A DNA stretch of 64,000 nucleotides, taken from positions 2,418,001-2,482,000 of the forward strand of contig NZ_CP014475.1 in the NCBI RefSeq assembly GCF_001583415.1, in the 5' to 3' direction. This DNA is from Mycolicibacterium phlei. Lineage in GTDB: Bacteria > Actinomycetota > Actinomycetes > Mycobacteriales > Mycobacteriaceae. Every line of letters starts with the position of its first letter. Positions within the stretch are counted from its first letter, which is position 1. Of this stretch, positions 48,179 through 56,918 are shown in pieces. The notes under the pieces are model-generated. The model saw only the letters and a list, made by a program, of their open reading frames with translations. It was not told where the DNA came from and made no database searches. The translations under genes and the position numbers were made by a program.

Positions 48179-50334
48179 GACCGGTCCTCCACCAGCCGCC
48201 AGATCTCCTGTTCCTCACCGTCGACGGTCACGGTGCCGACCGAGGTGAAGTCCAAGCCGTCGCGCACCACGTCGTACACCCGGCGGGTGACGTACACGCC
48301 GGGCTGCGGGGAGCCGCTCTGCGCCTGGTAGGCGAGATCGACCGCGGAGCCCCACATGTCGTAGGCCAGCGTGGTGCGGGCGACCAGACCGCTGGTGACG
48401 GTGCCGGTGTCGATACCCGCGCGCAGGCTCAGGTGGTGGCCGGTCTCGGCGTTGAAACGGTCCACGATGCGCTGCATCTCGATCGCGAAGTCCACGGTGC
48501 GCCGGACGTTGTCGAGGCGCGGCACGCTCAGCCCGCAGCTGGCCAGGTAGCCGTTGTGCAGCGTGCGCACCTGTTCGACGCCGAGATTCTCCGCGGCCGC
48601 GTCGAACTGGCGGTTGAGCCGGTTGACGATCTCCAGCAGCCGCTCGGAGGACAGCGTGCGGGACAGCTCGTCGAGACCGACGATATCGGCGAAGATCACC
48701 GTCACGTTCTGGTGGTCCTGGGCGATGGTCTCCTCGCCCTCCCGGTAGCGCTGCACCACCGGCTCGGGCATCAGCGACCGCAGCAGGCGGTCGTTCTCCC
48801 GGCGCTGCTCGGTGAGCAGGTCCTCCTTGATGGCCAGGTTGCGGCTCATCGTGTTGAACGCGGCGGTGAGGTCACCGAACTCGTCACGCGACACCACGGG
48901 GATGTTCACGCCGTAGTCGCCGGCACTGATCTTCTGGGCGCCGGCCTCGAGCCGGCCGATCGGCCGGACGAACAGCCGGGCCAGCAGCATCGCCGCCAGG
49001 CAGACGACGAAGATGATGCCCGCGGTGGACAACACCAGCGTGCGGGTGAACGCCGACACCGGCGCGAAGGCCTCCGCGGTGTCGATCTTGGCGATCACCG
49101 CCCAGTCCAGCCCCGGCAGGTCCAGCGGTGCGTAGGACTTCAGCGTCTCGTGCCCGAGATAGTCACGGCCCACCTTCGTGCCGGTGCGGCCTCGCTGCGC
49201 GAACTCGGCCGCATCGCTGCTGGCCGGCTGGATCAACACCGTGCTGCCCAACCGGACCGCCTCGTCGGCGACCTCGGGAGGCGTGCCGGCCTCGACGACG
49301 TCGGTCCGGTAGCGCTCCGGATCCTCCAGCAGCAGCCGGGAGTCCGATCGCATCAGGTCGTCGGGGCCGACCAGGAAGGTCTCACCGGTCTTGTCGAGCC
49401 CGGCGGTCTCCCACTGCCCGCCGATGGTCATCAGCTCGTTGACCTTGGTGATCGGGAACTGCATCGCCAGCACGCCGTCGAGGTGGCCGTTCTCGCCGAC
49501 CGGGGAGACCATCCACGCGGTGGGCTAATCGGCGGGCTGGTAGGCACCGAAGTCGGTGACCCCGACGTAGTCGACGGAGTTCGACGCCAGCGCCTTCTGA
49601 TAGGCGTCGCGCAGCAGTCCCTCGCGGTACGGGCCGGTCAGGATGTTGGTGCCCAGATCGACGCCCTTGTACGCCGAGTACACGACGGTGCCGCGGGTGT
49701 CGAGCAGCAGGGCGTCCATGAAGTGGAAGCGCTCCACGATCTCGCGGAAGAAGTCCTGGTACCGGGCGTTGGCCGCCGACCAGGCGCTGCCGTCGCGCGC
49801 GTCGTTGAACGCGATCGCCTTGTCCCAGTCGTCGAACGGCGCGGTGTAGTGGGCCTGAAGGTATCTCTGCGCGTTCGACGCCGGCAGCAGCGCCCGGATA
49901 TCAACCGCGTTGTCGCCGTCCAGGCGGTCGCTGAATGTGCGGTTGTAGTAGTCGACGACCGACTGCCACTGCGCGGGGGTGACGGTGGCGTCGTTGAGTT
50001 CGGCGAACCCCTCGGTGAACGCCTTCACCGCCTGCACCGCGGTGGTGCCCCGGGTGTAGATGACCAGGGAGTCGCGCAGATCGGCATAGGCGGACTCGAG
50101 CTGGCGCGCCTGGGCCGACCGGATCTCGGTGAGCCGGTCGAACACCGAATCGCGCAGCGACGTCCGGCCAGACTGGTATCCGATGAACCCGACGACCGCG
50201 GCCGACAGCACGCTGGTGGCCAGAAGCATCGCCAGGAGTTTCGACTGGATGCTGATCCGCGACAGCAGCCGGCGAGAGACGGGGGTGACGGATGCCGGCT
50301 GTTCCGCGGTCGCCGGTTCAGGTGTGGTTGCCAT
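48175..50334 (-). pseudogene. Class III nucleotide cyclase-like receptor interrupted by an in-frame amber codon
   Basis: One reading frame of 719 codons from ATG 50334 to 48175, broken by TAG at 49525-49527 (context PAD*PTAWMVSPVG); no frameshift. N-terminal piece (269 aa): TM1 (LLAMLLATSVLSAAVVGFIG) and a large extracytoplasmic sensor region. C-terminal piece: rest of the sensor, TM2 (VLSTAGIIFVVCLAAMLLAR), HAMP domain and a cyclase domain. The cyclase core keeps the first metal Asp (FADIVG) but the second, 44 residues on, is Asn (TLHNGY), the purine Lys is Arg, and the transition-state Asn/Arg are Asp/Gln (VDLAYQ). Both decay and readthrough are possible. It resembles Rv2435c. Confidence 0.85.
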
Positions 50335-50376
50335 CAAGCACGAGACAATATCGCGAACCTGTGCACGGGAGGTGCT

Positions 50377-50826
50377 GTGAGCGAAACATCATGCCCGGAC
50401 GACCCCTTCCATCTTCAGAGGTATGTTGCTGCTCAGCAGCAGAACTACGACACCGCGCTCGCCGAACTGCGTGCCGGCCGCAAACGCAGCCACTGGATCT
50501 GGTACGTGTTCCCGCAGCTGCGTGGATTGGGTAGCAGCGCGATGGCCGACCGGTACGGCATCTCCGGGATCGAGGAGGCCCGTGCCTACCTCGCACACTC
50601 GGTGCTGGGCCCGCGGCTGCGCGAGTGCGCCCGCGTGGTCGCCGGCATCGAGCGGGGGTCGGCCGAGGAGGTGTTCGGCTGGCCGGACAACCTCAAGGTG
50701 AGATCGTCGATGACGTTGTTCAGCATGGCCACCGACGACGACGCCGAGTTCCGCGCCGTGCTCGACCGCTTCTACGGGGGCGAGCTCGATCCGGTGACCG
50801 TGGAACGGCTCAGCGCGGCGCGATGA
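50377..50826 (+). CDS. DUF1810 family protein
   Basis: A 149-aa cytosolic protein. FHLQRYVAAQQQNYDTALAE, SHWIWYVFPQLRGLGSSAMA, YGISGIEEARAYLAHSVLGP and GWPDNLKVRSSMTLFSMAT are hallmarks of DUF1810 (calpastatin-like in older annotation). Function is unknown; the fold is predicted all-helical. GTG at 50377 follows GGGAGGTGCT closely. It is divergent from the interrupted cyclase gene and its last 17 bp overlap the convergent GH13 gene. Confidence 0.85.
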   Translation: MSETSCPDDPFHLQRYVAAQQQNYDTALAELRAGRKRSHWIWYVFPQLRGLGSSAMADRYGISGIEEARAYLAHSVLGPRLRECARVVAGIERGSAEEVFGWPDNLKVRSSMTLFSMATDDDAEFRAVLDRFYGGELDPVTVERLSAAR

Positions 50827-52093
50827 CCAGCCAGCCGTGCGGCGGGACCTCGGCCGCGCTGAGGATCTCGGGCTGCGGAGCGCCCGACCCGGCGACGATC
50901 TGACCCTGCGGCACCCCGAGGTCCGGCAGCGACACGGTCAGCGGCGAGTCGTCGATGTTGAGTGCGACGATCAGGCTGTCGGGTCCCGCACCGGTCCGGT
51001 AGACGTAGCGCCGGTTGTCCAGGCGCAGCGCCTCGGTGCGCGCGGTGTGCAGCCACGGATGGCGCCGGCGCAACCCGATCAGGTGCTGGTGCAGCCGGAA
51101 CACGTCGGTGCTGTGCGTGTCGAGCTGCGGTGGGGCAGAACCGAATTCGGGGCGCACCGCGTCGTCGCCGCCGAACCGCTCCTCCTTGACCCCGCGGAAG
51201 GCGAACTCGTCGCCGGCGTAGACGCTGGGGGTGCCGCCGGTGGTCATCAGCAGCACCAGCGCGTGCTCGAGGTGGCGGATGTCGTCGAGTCGGCTGGCGA
51301 TCCGGGTCACGTCGTGGTTGCCGACGAACGTCAGCGGCACGAAGGTGTCGAGAAACTCGTTGTGCCGCACCAAAGCCCAGTTCAGTTCGTGGAAGTTGCC
51401 GTCGTTGAGTGCGCTCCACACCGCTTTCCACAGCTCGTACTGGGTCACCGAGTCGAAGCCGGCCTCCTGCACCCGCGCGGCGTAGTCGCCGTGGATGATC
51501 TCGGCGACGAAGTAGGCCTGCGGGAACTGCTGACGCACCCGCGGCAGCACCTGGGCCCAGAACCCGTCGGCCACCGCGTAGGCCGCGTCCAGGCGCCAGC
51601 CGTCGGCGCCGCGGCGCAGCCAGTGCGTCATCACGTCGGTGACGTAGTCGGCGACCGCGGGGTTGTCGTGGTCGAGGGCCAGCAGATCTCCGTGCCCCTC
51701 GAAGGTGTCGACCTCGTCGCCGGTGCGGCGCAGAAACGACGGTTCGACGAAGTCGGGGCCCACGTGGTTGAACACCCCGTCGAGCAGCACCCGCAGCCCG
51801 CGCTGGTGGGCGGCGTCGACGAGCGCGTCGAAGTCGTCGTCATCGCCGAGTCGCGGATCGATGTCGTAGTGGTCGGTGGTGTCGTAGCCGTGGGTGCGCG
51901 ACGCGAACACCGGTCCCAGCGCGATCCCCGATGCGCCGAGCGTGACGGCGTGGTCCAGCCACGCGATGACGCGGCGCAGCCGGTGCTCCTCCAGGGCGGG
52001 CGGCGGATCGGCCGGGTAGGCGCCGACGAAGCCGAGCGGGTAGATGTGCCACCACACGACGTGGCGGACCCATTCGGGTTCGGCGGCGGTCAC
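50810..52093 (-). CDS. GH13-family alpha-amylase-type glycoside hydrolase
   Basis: A 427-aa cytosolic (no signal peptide) TIM-barrel enzyme acting on alpha-glucosidic bonds. Conserved regions are GVFNHVGPDF (region I), GWRLDAAYAV with the nucleophile Asp (II), AYFVAEIIHGD with the acid/base Glu (III) and FVGNHDVTR (IV); a short C-terminal beta domain (YVYRTGAGPDSLIVALNIDD) follows. The exact specificity (amylase, neopullulanase or maltogenic enzyme) cannot be read from sequence. The GTG start overlaps the stop of the deaminase gene, indicating coupled translation; an apparent extension to 52381 lies inside that gene. Confidence 0.9.
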   Translation of the reverse strand: MTAAEPEWVRHVVWWHIYPLGFVGAYPADPPPALEEHRLRRVIAWLDHAVTLGASGIALGPVFASRTHGYDTTDHYDIDPRLGDDDDFDALVDAAHQRGLRVLLDGVFNHVGPDFVEPSFLRRTGDEVDTFEGHGDLLALDHDNPAVADYVTDVMTHWLRRGADGWRLDAAYAVADGFWAQVLPRVRQQFPQAYFVAEIIHGDYAARVQEAGFDSVTQYELWKAVWSALNDGNFHELNWALVRHNEFLDTFVPLTFVGNHDVTRIASRLDDIRHLEHALVLLMTTGGTPSVYAGDEFAFRGVKEERFGGDDAVRPEFGSAPPQLDTHSTDVFRLHQHLIGLRRRHPWLHTARTEALRLDNRRYVYRTGAGPDSLIVALNIDDSPLTVSLPDLGVPQGQIVAGSGAPQPEILSAAEVPPHGWLVIAPR

Positions 52094-52569
52094 GGCCGGA
52101 ACGCCGCGGCGTAGAGGGCCTTCATCTCGTCGGCGAACCGCTCGGCGGGCCCGTCCACCGGCACCCCGGGTGCGACGGTGGTGATCGGCAGCGGTGCGAC
52201 CGGGGCCGGTGGCACGCCCCACTCGGTCAGCCACCCGCTGAGTTGTTCTGCCGAGGTGGCGTAGACGATGCGGCCCAGGCCCACCCATGCGTGCGCGGCG
52301 GCACACATCGGGCAGTGCTCGCCGGAGGTGTAGACGGTGGCGCGGGCCCGTGCATCGGGGCTCATGCTCGCCACCGCCCACAGGGCGATCGCGAGTTCGG
52401 GGTGACGGGTGTGGTCACCGTCCTTGACCCGGTTGCGGTCCTCGAACAGGGTCTGTCCGTCGGCGTCCACCAGCACCGATCCGAACGGCTGGTCACCGTC
52501 GTCGAGCGCCTCGCGTGCGAGTTCCACGCAGCGGGCGAGGTGAGTGATGTCGTCGTCGCTCAGCGCCAC
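52090..52569 (-). CDS. Nucleoside/guanine deaminase-family protein
   Basis: A 159-aa zinc deaminase of the cytidine/guanine deaminase superfamily. The zinc ligands are in HPELAIALW (His-x-Glu) and GEHCPMCAAAHAW (Cys-x2-Cys), and DGDQPFGSVLVDADGQ is the usual N-terminal block. The overall layout fits guanine deaminase or a tRNA-independent nucleobase deaminase; substrate not determined. It is followed with 4-bp overlap by the GH13 gene, an unusual partnership suggesting simple operon sharing rather than a pathway. Confidence 0.85.
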   Translation of the reverse strand: MALSDDDITHLARCVELAREALDDGDQPFGSVLVDADGQTLFEDRNRVKDGDHTRHPELAIALWAVASMSPDARARATVYTSGEHCPMCAAAHAWVGLGRIVYATSAEQLSGWLTEWGVPPAPVAPLPITTVAPGVPVDGPAERFADEMKALYAAAFRP

Positions 52570-52585
52570 ACCCGCAGTCTACGGG

Positions 52586-54268
52586 TCAGTCGCAGCAGTG
52601 CCGGGTGACATCGAGGCGGCATGCGCAGGACGCCAGGATCGGTACGTCGGCGCGGGCGGCGGCGATCTCGAGCTGGCGGCCGATGATGTTCGCCTCGGCG
52701 GCGCGGCCGAGCCGCTGCAGGCACTCGTGGTAGCCGTGCAGGCTCCACACGTTGTTCGGGTGCTGGCACGGGCGCGGCAGCGTGGGGTCCAGGCCGAGGT
52801 CGGCCGCGTACACCGCGGCGGCCTCCTCGACGCGGCCCTGTTCGAGCAGCAGCGCACCCAGCGCGTGGCGGGTGGGCTGCATCCATCCCCAGGGTTCGTC
52901 GTAGGGCAGATTGTCGTCCAGTTCGACTGCGCGCCTGAGATGTTCGAACGCGGTGTCGTAATCGCCAGCGCGGTAGGCGATCTCACCGTCGAGCATCTCG
53001 GCGGCCACGGCCAGGATGTCGAGCACGGTGTTGTTGAACAGGTAGCGGCTGTCGGGGATGCGCGCGTACGCCGCCCGGAACGCCTCACGTTCGGCGCGGG
53101 CCTTCTCGACCCGGCCCGTGGCGGCATAGGCAACTGCGCGCCCGTAGTGGATGGTGGCGACGGTGCTGCAGTACAGGTCGCGGTCCTCGGGCAGTTCGGT
53201 GGCGATCAGCTCATCCCAGCGGCCGAACCGGATCAGCACGTGCACGCGCAGCGGCACGAACGACTCCAGCCAGTCGGCCATCGGCGGCGACGAGATCGAC
53301 AGCAGCTCGGGGGTGAGCTGGCCGGCCAGCTCGTCGGCGGCGGCCAGGGCCGCGCGCGAATTGCCCTCGAACATCGCCGAATACACGACGAAGTGCAGGT
53401 TGTGCGCCCGGTACAGCGAGTAGAAGTTCAGCGGTCCCTCGCGGTCGACGAACCGCCGGTCGACCTGCGCGGCGGCCTGGTTCGCGATGACCGACTCGCG
53501 GTAGTGGCCGCACAGCACGTCGATGTGGCTGGGCATGTGACGCAGGTGCCCGGCGTCGGGCACCAGGTCGCGCAGCAGGTCGGCGGCGGGCAGCGCGTCC
53601 TGCGGGCGACCCGACATCTCCATGGTGTGGATGTACAGATGCAGGATGCCGGGGTGGCTGCGGCCCGCCTCGGTGGCCAGGGCGGCGTCGAGGATCCGCT
53701 TGACCTCCACCACCCGCGATCCCGGTGCCGGCTCGCCGGTGCGGGTGTCCCACAGCGCCCACGCGGTCAGGTTGACCAGCGCGTCGGCGGCCAGTGCGGC
53801 GACGTCCACGTCGTCGGGGTATCTCGTTGCGAGCGCCAGCATTTCGTCGGCGTAGGCGGCAGCGCCGGCGTCGAGTGCCGCATGGTCGGCCGGGTCGTCG
53901 GTGGGGAAGCGGGCGGCCAGTGCGTCGATCAGCGCGCGTTCGACCTCCGACGCGCGACCCTCGGCGGCTCGCCGTAACTCGGTGCGGGCCCGGGTGAGTG
54001 AGGCCGCGGCGTCGACGGGGTCGAACGCATCCCACTGCTTGTTGTAGTTCGGGCCGATCGCATACGCCACGCCCCACCGCGCGATCGCCATGTCAGGGTC
54101 GATTTCCAGCGCGCGTTCGAAGCAGCGGATCGCCTCCTCGTGGTTGAAGGCGTAGGACCACACCATCCCGCGGTCGAACCAGATCTGCGCCTGCGGTGAG
54201 GGCGTGTCAGTCCGCCGGTGATAGGACCCGAGGTCGAAGTACGTCTCGTCCGCGCTTGATACGGTCAT
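52586..54268 (-). CDS. Tetratricopeptide-repeat protein
   Basis: A 560-aa soluble protein rich in helix-turn-helix TPR-like units. The N-terminal motif IWFDRGMVWSYAFNHEEAIRCFERALEIDPD is a TPR with family-typical flanks (YFDLGSYHRRT), and C-terminal units include YRAGDYDTAFEHLRRAVELD and EQGRVEEAAAVYAADLGLDP. Conserved histidine/cysteine-rich patches (HLYIHTMEMSG, HMPSHIDVLCGHY) and a Cys-rich end (ASCACRLDVTRHCCD) could bind metal. Function unknown. ATG 54268 keeps the conserved N-terminus but overlaps the upstream membrane-protein gene by 62 bp, an unusually long overlap. Confidence 0.8.
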   Translation of the reverse strand: MTVSSADETYFDLGSYHRRTDTPSPQAQIWFDRGMVWSYAFNHEEAIRCFERALEIDPDMAIARWGVAYAIGPNYNKQWDAFDPVDAAASLTRARTELRRAAEGRASEVERALIDALAARFPTDDPADHAALDAGAAAYADEMLALATRYPDDVDVAALAADALVNLTAWALWDTRTGEPAPGSRVVEVKRILDAALATEAGRSHPGILHLYIHTMEMSGRPQDALPAADLLRDLVPDAGHLRHMPSHIDVLCGHYRESVIANQAAAQVDRRFVDREGPLNFYSLYRAHNLHFVVYSAMFEGNSRAALAAADELAGQLTPELLSISSPPMADWLESFVPLRVHVLIRFGRWDELIATELPEDRDLYCSTVATIHYGRAVAYAATGRVEKARAEREAFRAAYARIPDSRYLFNNTVLDILAVAAEMLDGEIAYRAGDYDTAFEHLRRAVELDDNLPYDEPWGWMQPTRHALGALLLEQGRVEEAAAVYAADLGLDPTLPRPCQHPNNVWSLHGYHECLQRLGRAAEANIIGRQLEIAAARADVPILASCACRLDVTRHCCD

Positions 54269-55262
54269 GCAGCGCACGATAATTCAGCCTCGCCGCGACG
54301 GCGAGCGTTGCGCAAAGAATGCCCGCGGCCGCCCACACCGCCAGCGTCACCAGCGGGGTCTGCGCGCCGTTTCCGTCGAAGTACGAGACGCTGCGCAGCA
54401 GCGCCACCCCCGAGCCCTGGGGCACGATGGCGCTGAACATCGCGTAGAACCCGGACAGCAGCGGACGGCCGACCGGTCCGGCCGCGGCGGCGTTGCCGAT
54501 GACGACCAGAAAGCCGGTCAGCGCCAGTGACGCGATGTTGCCCAGTGCGGCCGCGACACCGGTGATCGCCAGGCCGACCGCCATCGAGTACAGCCACAGC
54601 ACGCCGAACACCTGCCAGGTGTGCCCGACCAGTGCGCCCAGAACCGCGTCGACGTAGAGCGTCACACCGCCGGCGAGCACCGCCGAGAACACCGCCAGGC
54701 TGCCGGTGCGCAGCGCCAGCGTGGCGAGCCGGCGCACGGGGCCCATCACCCGGGCGAGGATGGTCGCGCCGACCGATGCGCCGATCGACAGGAAGATGAT
54801 CGCGTAGAACTCCACGGTGCCCGACGGGTTGGCGGGGGAGGTGGGGGCGACGTCCTCGACGACCGGGCGCAGCCCTGCGCCCGTGGCGATCTCGGCGCCG
54901 ACCCGTTCGGCGGCGTTGGCGACGCTGCGCCCGCCGCCGCCTGCCACGTAGACGGTCATGGTCCCGGTCGGGGCGACCGCGAACGCGGTGTCCGCGCTGC
55001 GTTCGTGGACCTGCTGGCGCGCCGCGGCGGCGTCGTCGACGGCGTTGACGCTCAACGCATCCTGATCCCGAAGCGAGTCGACCAGGTGCGGGGGACCGGC
55101 GACGGCGACCTTGAGGTCGTGCAGCGTCGGGTTGGCGAACGCGCCGGCGTAGCTGGCGATCATCGCGAGCACGAACACAGTCAGGCCGCCGAGCAGTGCC
55201 ACGGTGGTGCGGACCGCCCGCACGTGCGGGCGCGTCTGTTCGGGGGCGTGGTGTCTACCCAC
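54207..55262 (-). CDS. Membrane protein with extracytoplasmic domain, ABC-2/YhgE-like
   Basis: A 351-aa protein: TM1 at about 20-43 (TTVALLGGLTVFVLAMIASYAG), an extracytoplasmic domain (45-150, TLHDLKVAVAGPPHLVDSL), then about five helices (IIFLSIGASVGATILARVM; WLYSMAVGLAITGVAAAL; ALTGFLVVIGNAAAAG; LVTLAVWAAAGILCATLAVA). This layout matches YhgE/Pip- or DUF3533-type proteins often paired with TetR repressors and linked to export. GTG 55262 has AGAAAGG upstream; GTG 55286 is possible. It follows the TetR gene by about 50 bp, and its 3' end overlaps the TPR gene. Confidence 0.7.
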   Translation of the reverse strand: MGRHHAPEQTRPHVRAVRTTVALLGGLTVFVLAMIASYAGAFANPTLHDLKVAVAGPPHLVDSLRDQDALSVNAVDDAAAARQQVHERSADTAFAVAPTGTMTVYVAGGGGRSVANAAERVGAEIATGAGLRPVVEDVAPTSPANPSGTVEFYAIIFLSIGASVGATILARVMGPVRRLATLALRTGSLAVFSAVLAGGVTLYVDAVLGALVGHTWQVFGVLWLYSMAVGLAITGVAAALGNIASLALTGFLVVIGNAAAAGPVGRPLLSGFYAMFSAIVPQGSGVALLRSVSYFDGNGAQTPLVTLAVWAAAGILCATLAVAARLNYRALHDRIKRGRDVLRPRVLSPAD

Positions 55263-55310
55263 TGATGTGGACCTTTCTTCTCTCACGAACCGACGGTGGC
55301 CGGGTTGCGG

Positions 55311-55913
55311 TCACGTCGCGTCGGCTCGCGGGGTGGGTAGGGCCCTGGGTGTGAGGAGGGCCCTGACGGTGTCGAGGGCGGCGCGCACCCGGCCGCCCAG
55401 GTCGGAGGCGTGCGGATCCTCCATCCAGGACCGCAGCACCTCCATGAACCCGCCGACCAGGAATCGGGTGACCGCACCGGTGGTCACCCCGGCGATCGGC
55501 GCGATGCCGGGCATGGCCGCCGTCGCGATCTCCTCGCACGGCCCGAGAAGTTCGGCGTGGAAGGCCACCGCCACCCGGCGGGCGACGGTGCTCGTCACGA
55601 CGTTGTGGTAGGCGGCGCGGTGGTCGGCGGCGAAGTCGAACAGTCGCGCGATGCGGTCGTGCGGGTCGCCGGTGAGGTCGGCCGCGGCGGTGGTGAACGC
55701 GGTGGTGACCGCGGTGGCGACGGCGTCGTCGCGGTCGGTGAAGTGCTGGTAGAAGACCTGCCTGCTGACCTGGGCGCGGGCGACGATGTCGCCGACGGTC
55801 AGCGTGTCGACGGGTCGCTCGTGAGCGAGGGCGAACGCGGCCTCCCGCAGCCGGGTGCGGACGCGTTCAGCGCGGGGGTCGGCGCTGTGGGCACGCGCGG
55901 CGGTTCCGGCCAT
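55311..55913 (-). CDS. TetR-family transcriptional repressor
   Basis: A 200-aa regulator. The N-terminal helix-turn-helix is TLTVGDIVARAQVSRQVFYQHFTDRDD (about 40-66); the remaining helices form the ligand-binding/dimer domain (ALLGP-type FHAELLGPCEEIATAAMPG). It precedes the membrane-protein gene on the same strand and probably represses it. TTCGT ... ACGAA around CAGCTG at 55933-55954 sits at the promoter and could be its operator. ATG 55913 is chosen; the extension to 56003 has no typical HTH lead-in. Confidence 0.88.
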   Translation of the reverse strand: MAGTAARAHSADPRAERVRTRLREAAFALAHERPVDTLTVGDIVARAQVSRQVFYQHFTDRDDAVATAVTTAFTTAAADLTGDPHDRIARLFDFAADHRAAYHNVVTSTVARRVAVAFHAELLGPCEEIATAAMPGIAPIAGVTTGAVTRFLVGGFMEVLRSWMEDPHASDLGGRVRAALDTVRALLTPRALPTPRADAT

Positions 55914-55973
55914 GCCGATCAGCGTAGGGGACTTCGTAGACAGCTGCCCACGAATACTTAGGTAATCTAATGC

Positions 55974-56010
55974 GGCTTCGGTGCCGGGTGTGACGCCCGG
56001 CACCGAAGCC
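55974..56010 (-). terminator. Perfect hairpin downstream of the permease remnant
   Basis: GGCTTCGGTGCCGGG and CCCGGCACCGAAGCC are exact 15-bp arms around TGTGACG. It lies 20 bases after the stop of the minus-strand permease fragment and upstream of the TetR promoter, so it is probably the original terminator of the decayed gene. No T-tract is seen. Confidence 0.65.
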
Positions 56011-56030
56011 GTCCTCCCGCCTCCCCGGGG

Positions 56031-56228
56031 TCAGTGACCGGCGACAGCGTCGTCGGTGATCTCGATGGGTTCCTTTCCTCCGGGTCCGCCGGGCAGCAGC
56101 CAGAACGTCAGGCACACCAGGCCGAACATCAGGTAGCCCAGTGCCACCGCGGGGCTGGCCGCCCACGCGACCTCGGGTGCGTGGATCAGCCCGATGAACG
56201 ACAGCGCCGCGCCGACGGCCGCGTGGCG
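56031..56228 (-). pseudogene. C-terminal remnant of an integral membrane permease
   Basis: A minus-strand frame without a start codon encodes about 65 residues: AAVGAALSFIGLIHAPEVAW, AASPAVALGYLMFGLVCLTF, then WLLPGGPGGKEPIEITDDAV and a stop. Two hydrophobic helices and a short soluble tail look like the end of a larger transporter; similarity to purine/uracil-type permeases is an impression only. The frame continues upstream without an ATG into the divergent thioesterase promoter. It retains a downstream hairpin, consistent with a 5' deletion. Confidence 0.55.
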
Positions 56229-56279
56229 GTTCCGACCCCCCGTTTCGACACGTCCGCTGCAACGTGTTCTAGTGCTTGG

Positions 56280-56918
56280 GTGGTCGAGTTCATCAACATC
56301 GGCGACGTGCCGTCCGCTGAGGTCAACCGGTTACGCGAGCGCTACGAGCCGCTCACCGAGTCGGTGCGCGAGCTGATCGACGCGACGATCCGCACCGAGG
56401 CCGACGACGAGACCGTCGCGCAGGTCAAGGCACAGATCGACGCCGCCACCGCCGCGCTGCGGGCGCGTCAGATCGACGGCGCGTTCGGGGTGCGTGTCAC
56501 CAGTAACGGGGACCGGATGCCGTGGGGCAACCCGGTGATCGGGGTGCGCAACCCGATCGCCCCGCCGCTGACCATCCTGCGCGGCGCCGACGACAGTGGC
56601 GCCGACGACAGCGTGTACGCCGACTTCGAGCTCGGCGCCGCCTACGAGGGCCCGCCCGGACACGTGCACGGTGGGGTGGCCGCGCTCATCCTCGACCACG
56701 TGCTCGGCGAGATCGCGGCCAACGCGGACCGGCCGCGCTTCACCGGCACGATCACGCTGCGTTATCTGCGGCCCACCCCGCTGGGCCGGCTGCACGCCCA
56801 GGCGCGCATCACCGAGGTCGACGGGCACAAGGCCTACGCGGTCGGCCGGCTCTCCGACGCCGACGGCGTCACCGTCGAGGCCGACGGGGTGTTCATCTCG
56901 CCGAAGTGGGCACGCTGA
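56280..56918 (+). CDS. PaaI-type hotdog thioesterase
   Basis: A 212-aa protein. Residues 1-80 are a helical extension; the hotdog domain follows: YEGPPGHVHGGVAALILDHV carries the catalytic HGG-type motif, and FTGTITLRYLRPTPLGRLHA and YAVGRLSDADGVTVEADGVF are typical strands. It is probably an acyl-CoA thioesterase. GTG 56280 starts at the first plausible codon, with TAGTGC a few bases upstream and no ribosome site, suggesting leaderless transcription. It overlaps the convergent FUSC gene by 26 bp. Confidence 0.82.
   Translation: MVEFINIGDVPSAEVNRLRERYEPLTESVRELIDATIRTEADDETVAQVKAQIDAATAALRARQIDGAFGVRVTSNGDRMPWGNPVIGVRNPIAPPLTILRGADDSGADDSVYADFELGAAYEGPPGHVHGGVAALILDHVLGEIAANADRPRFTGTITLRYLRPTPLGRLHAQARITEVDGHKAYAVGRLSDADGVTVEADGVFISPKWAR

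Noticed and set aside
48433..50826. 797-aa plus-strand frame ending in the DUF1810 protein
   Set aside because: All but the last 149 residues are antisense to the cyclase gene. The DUF1810 start at 50377 has a good ribosome site.
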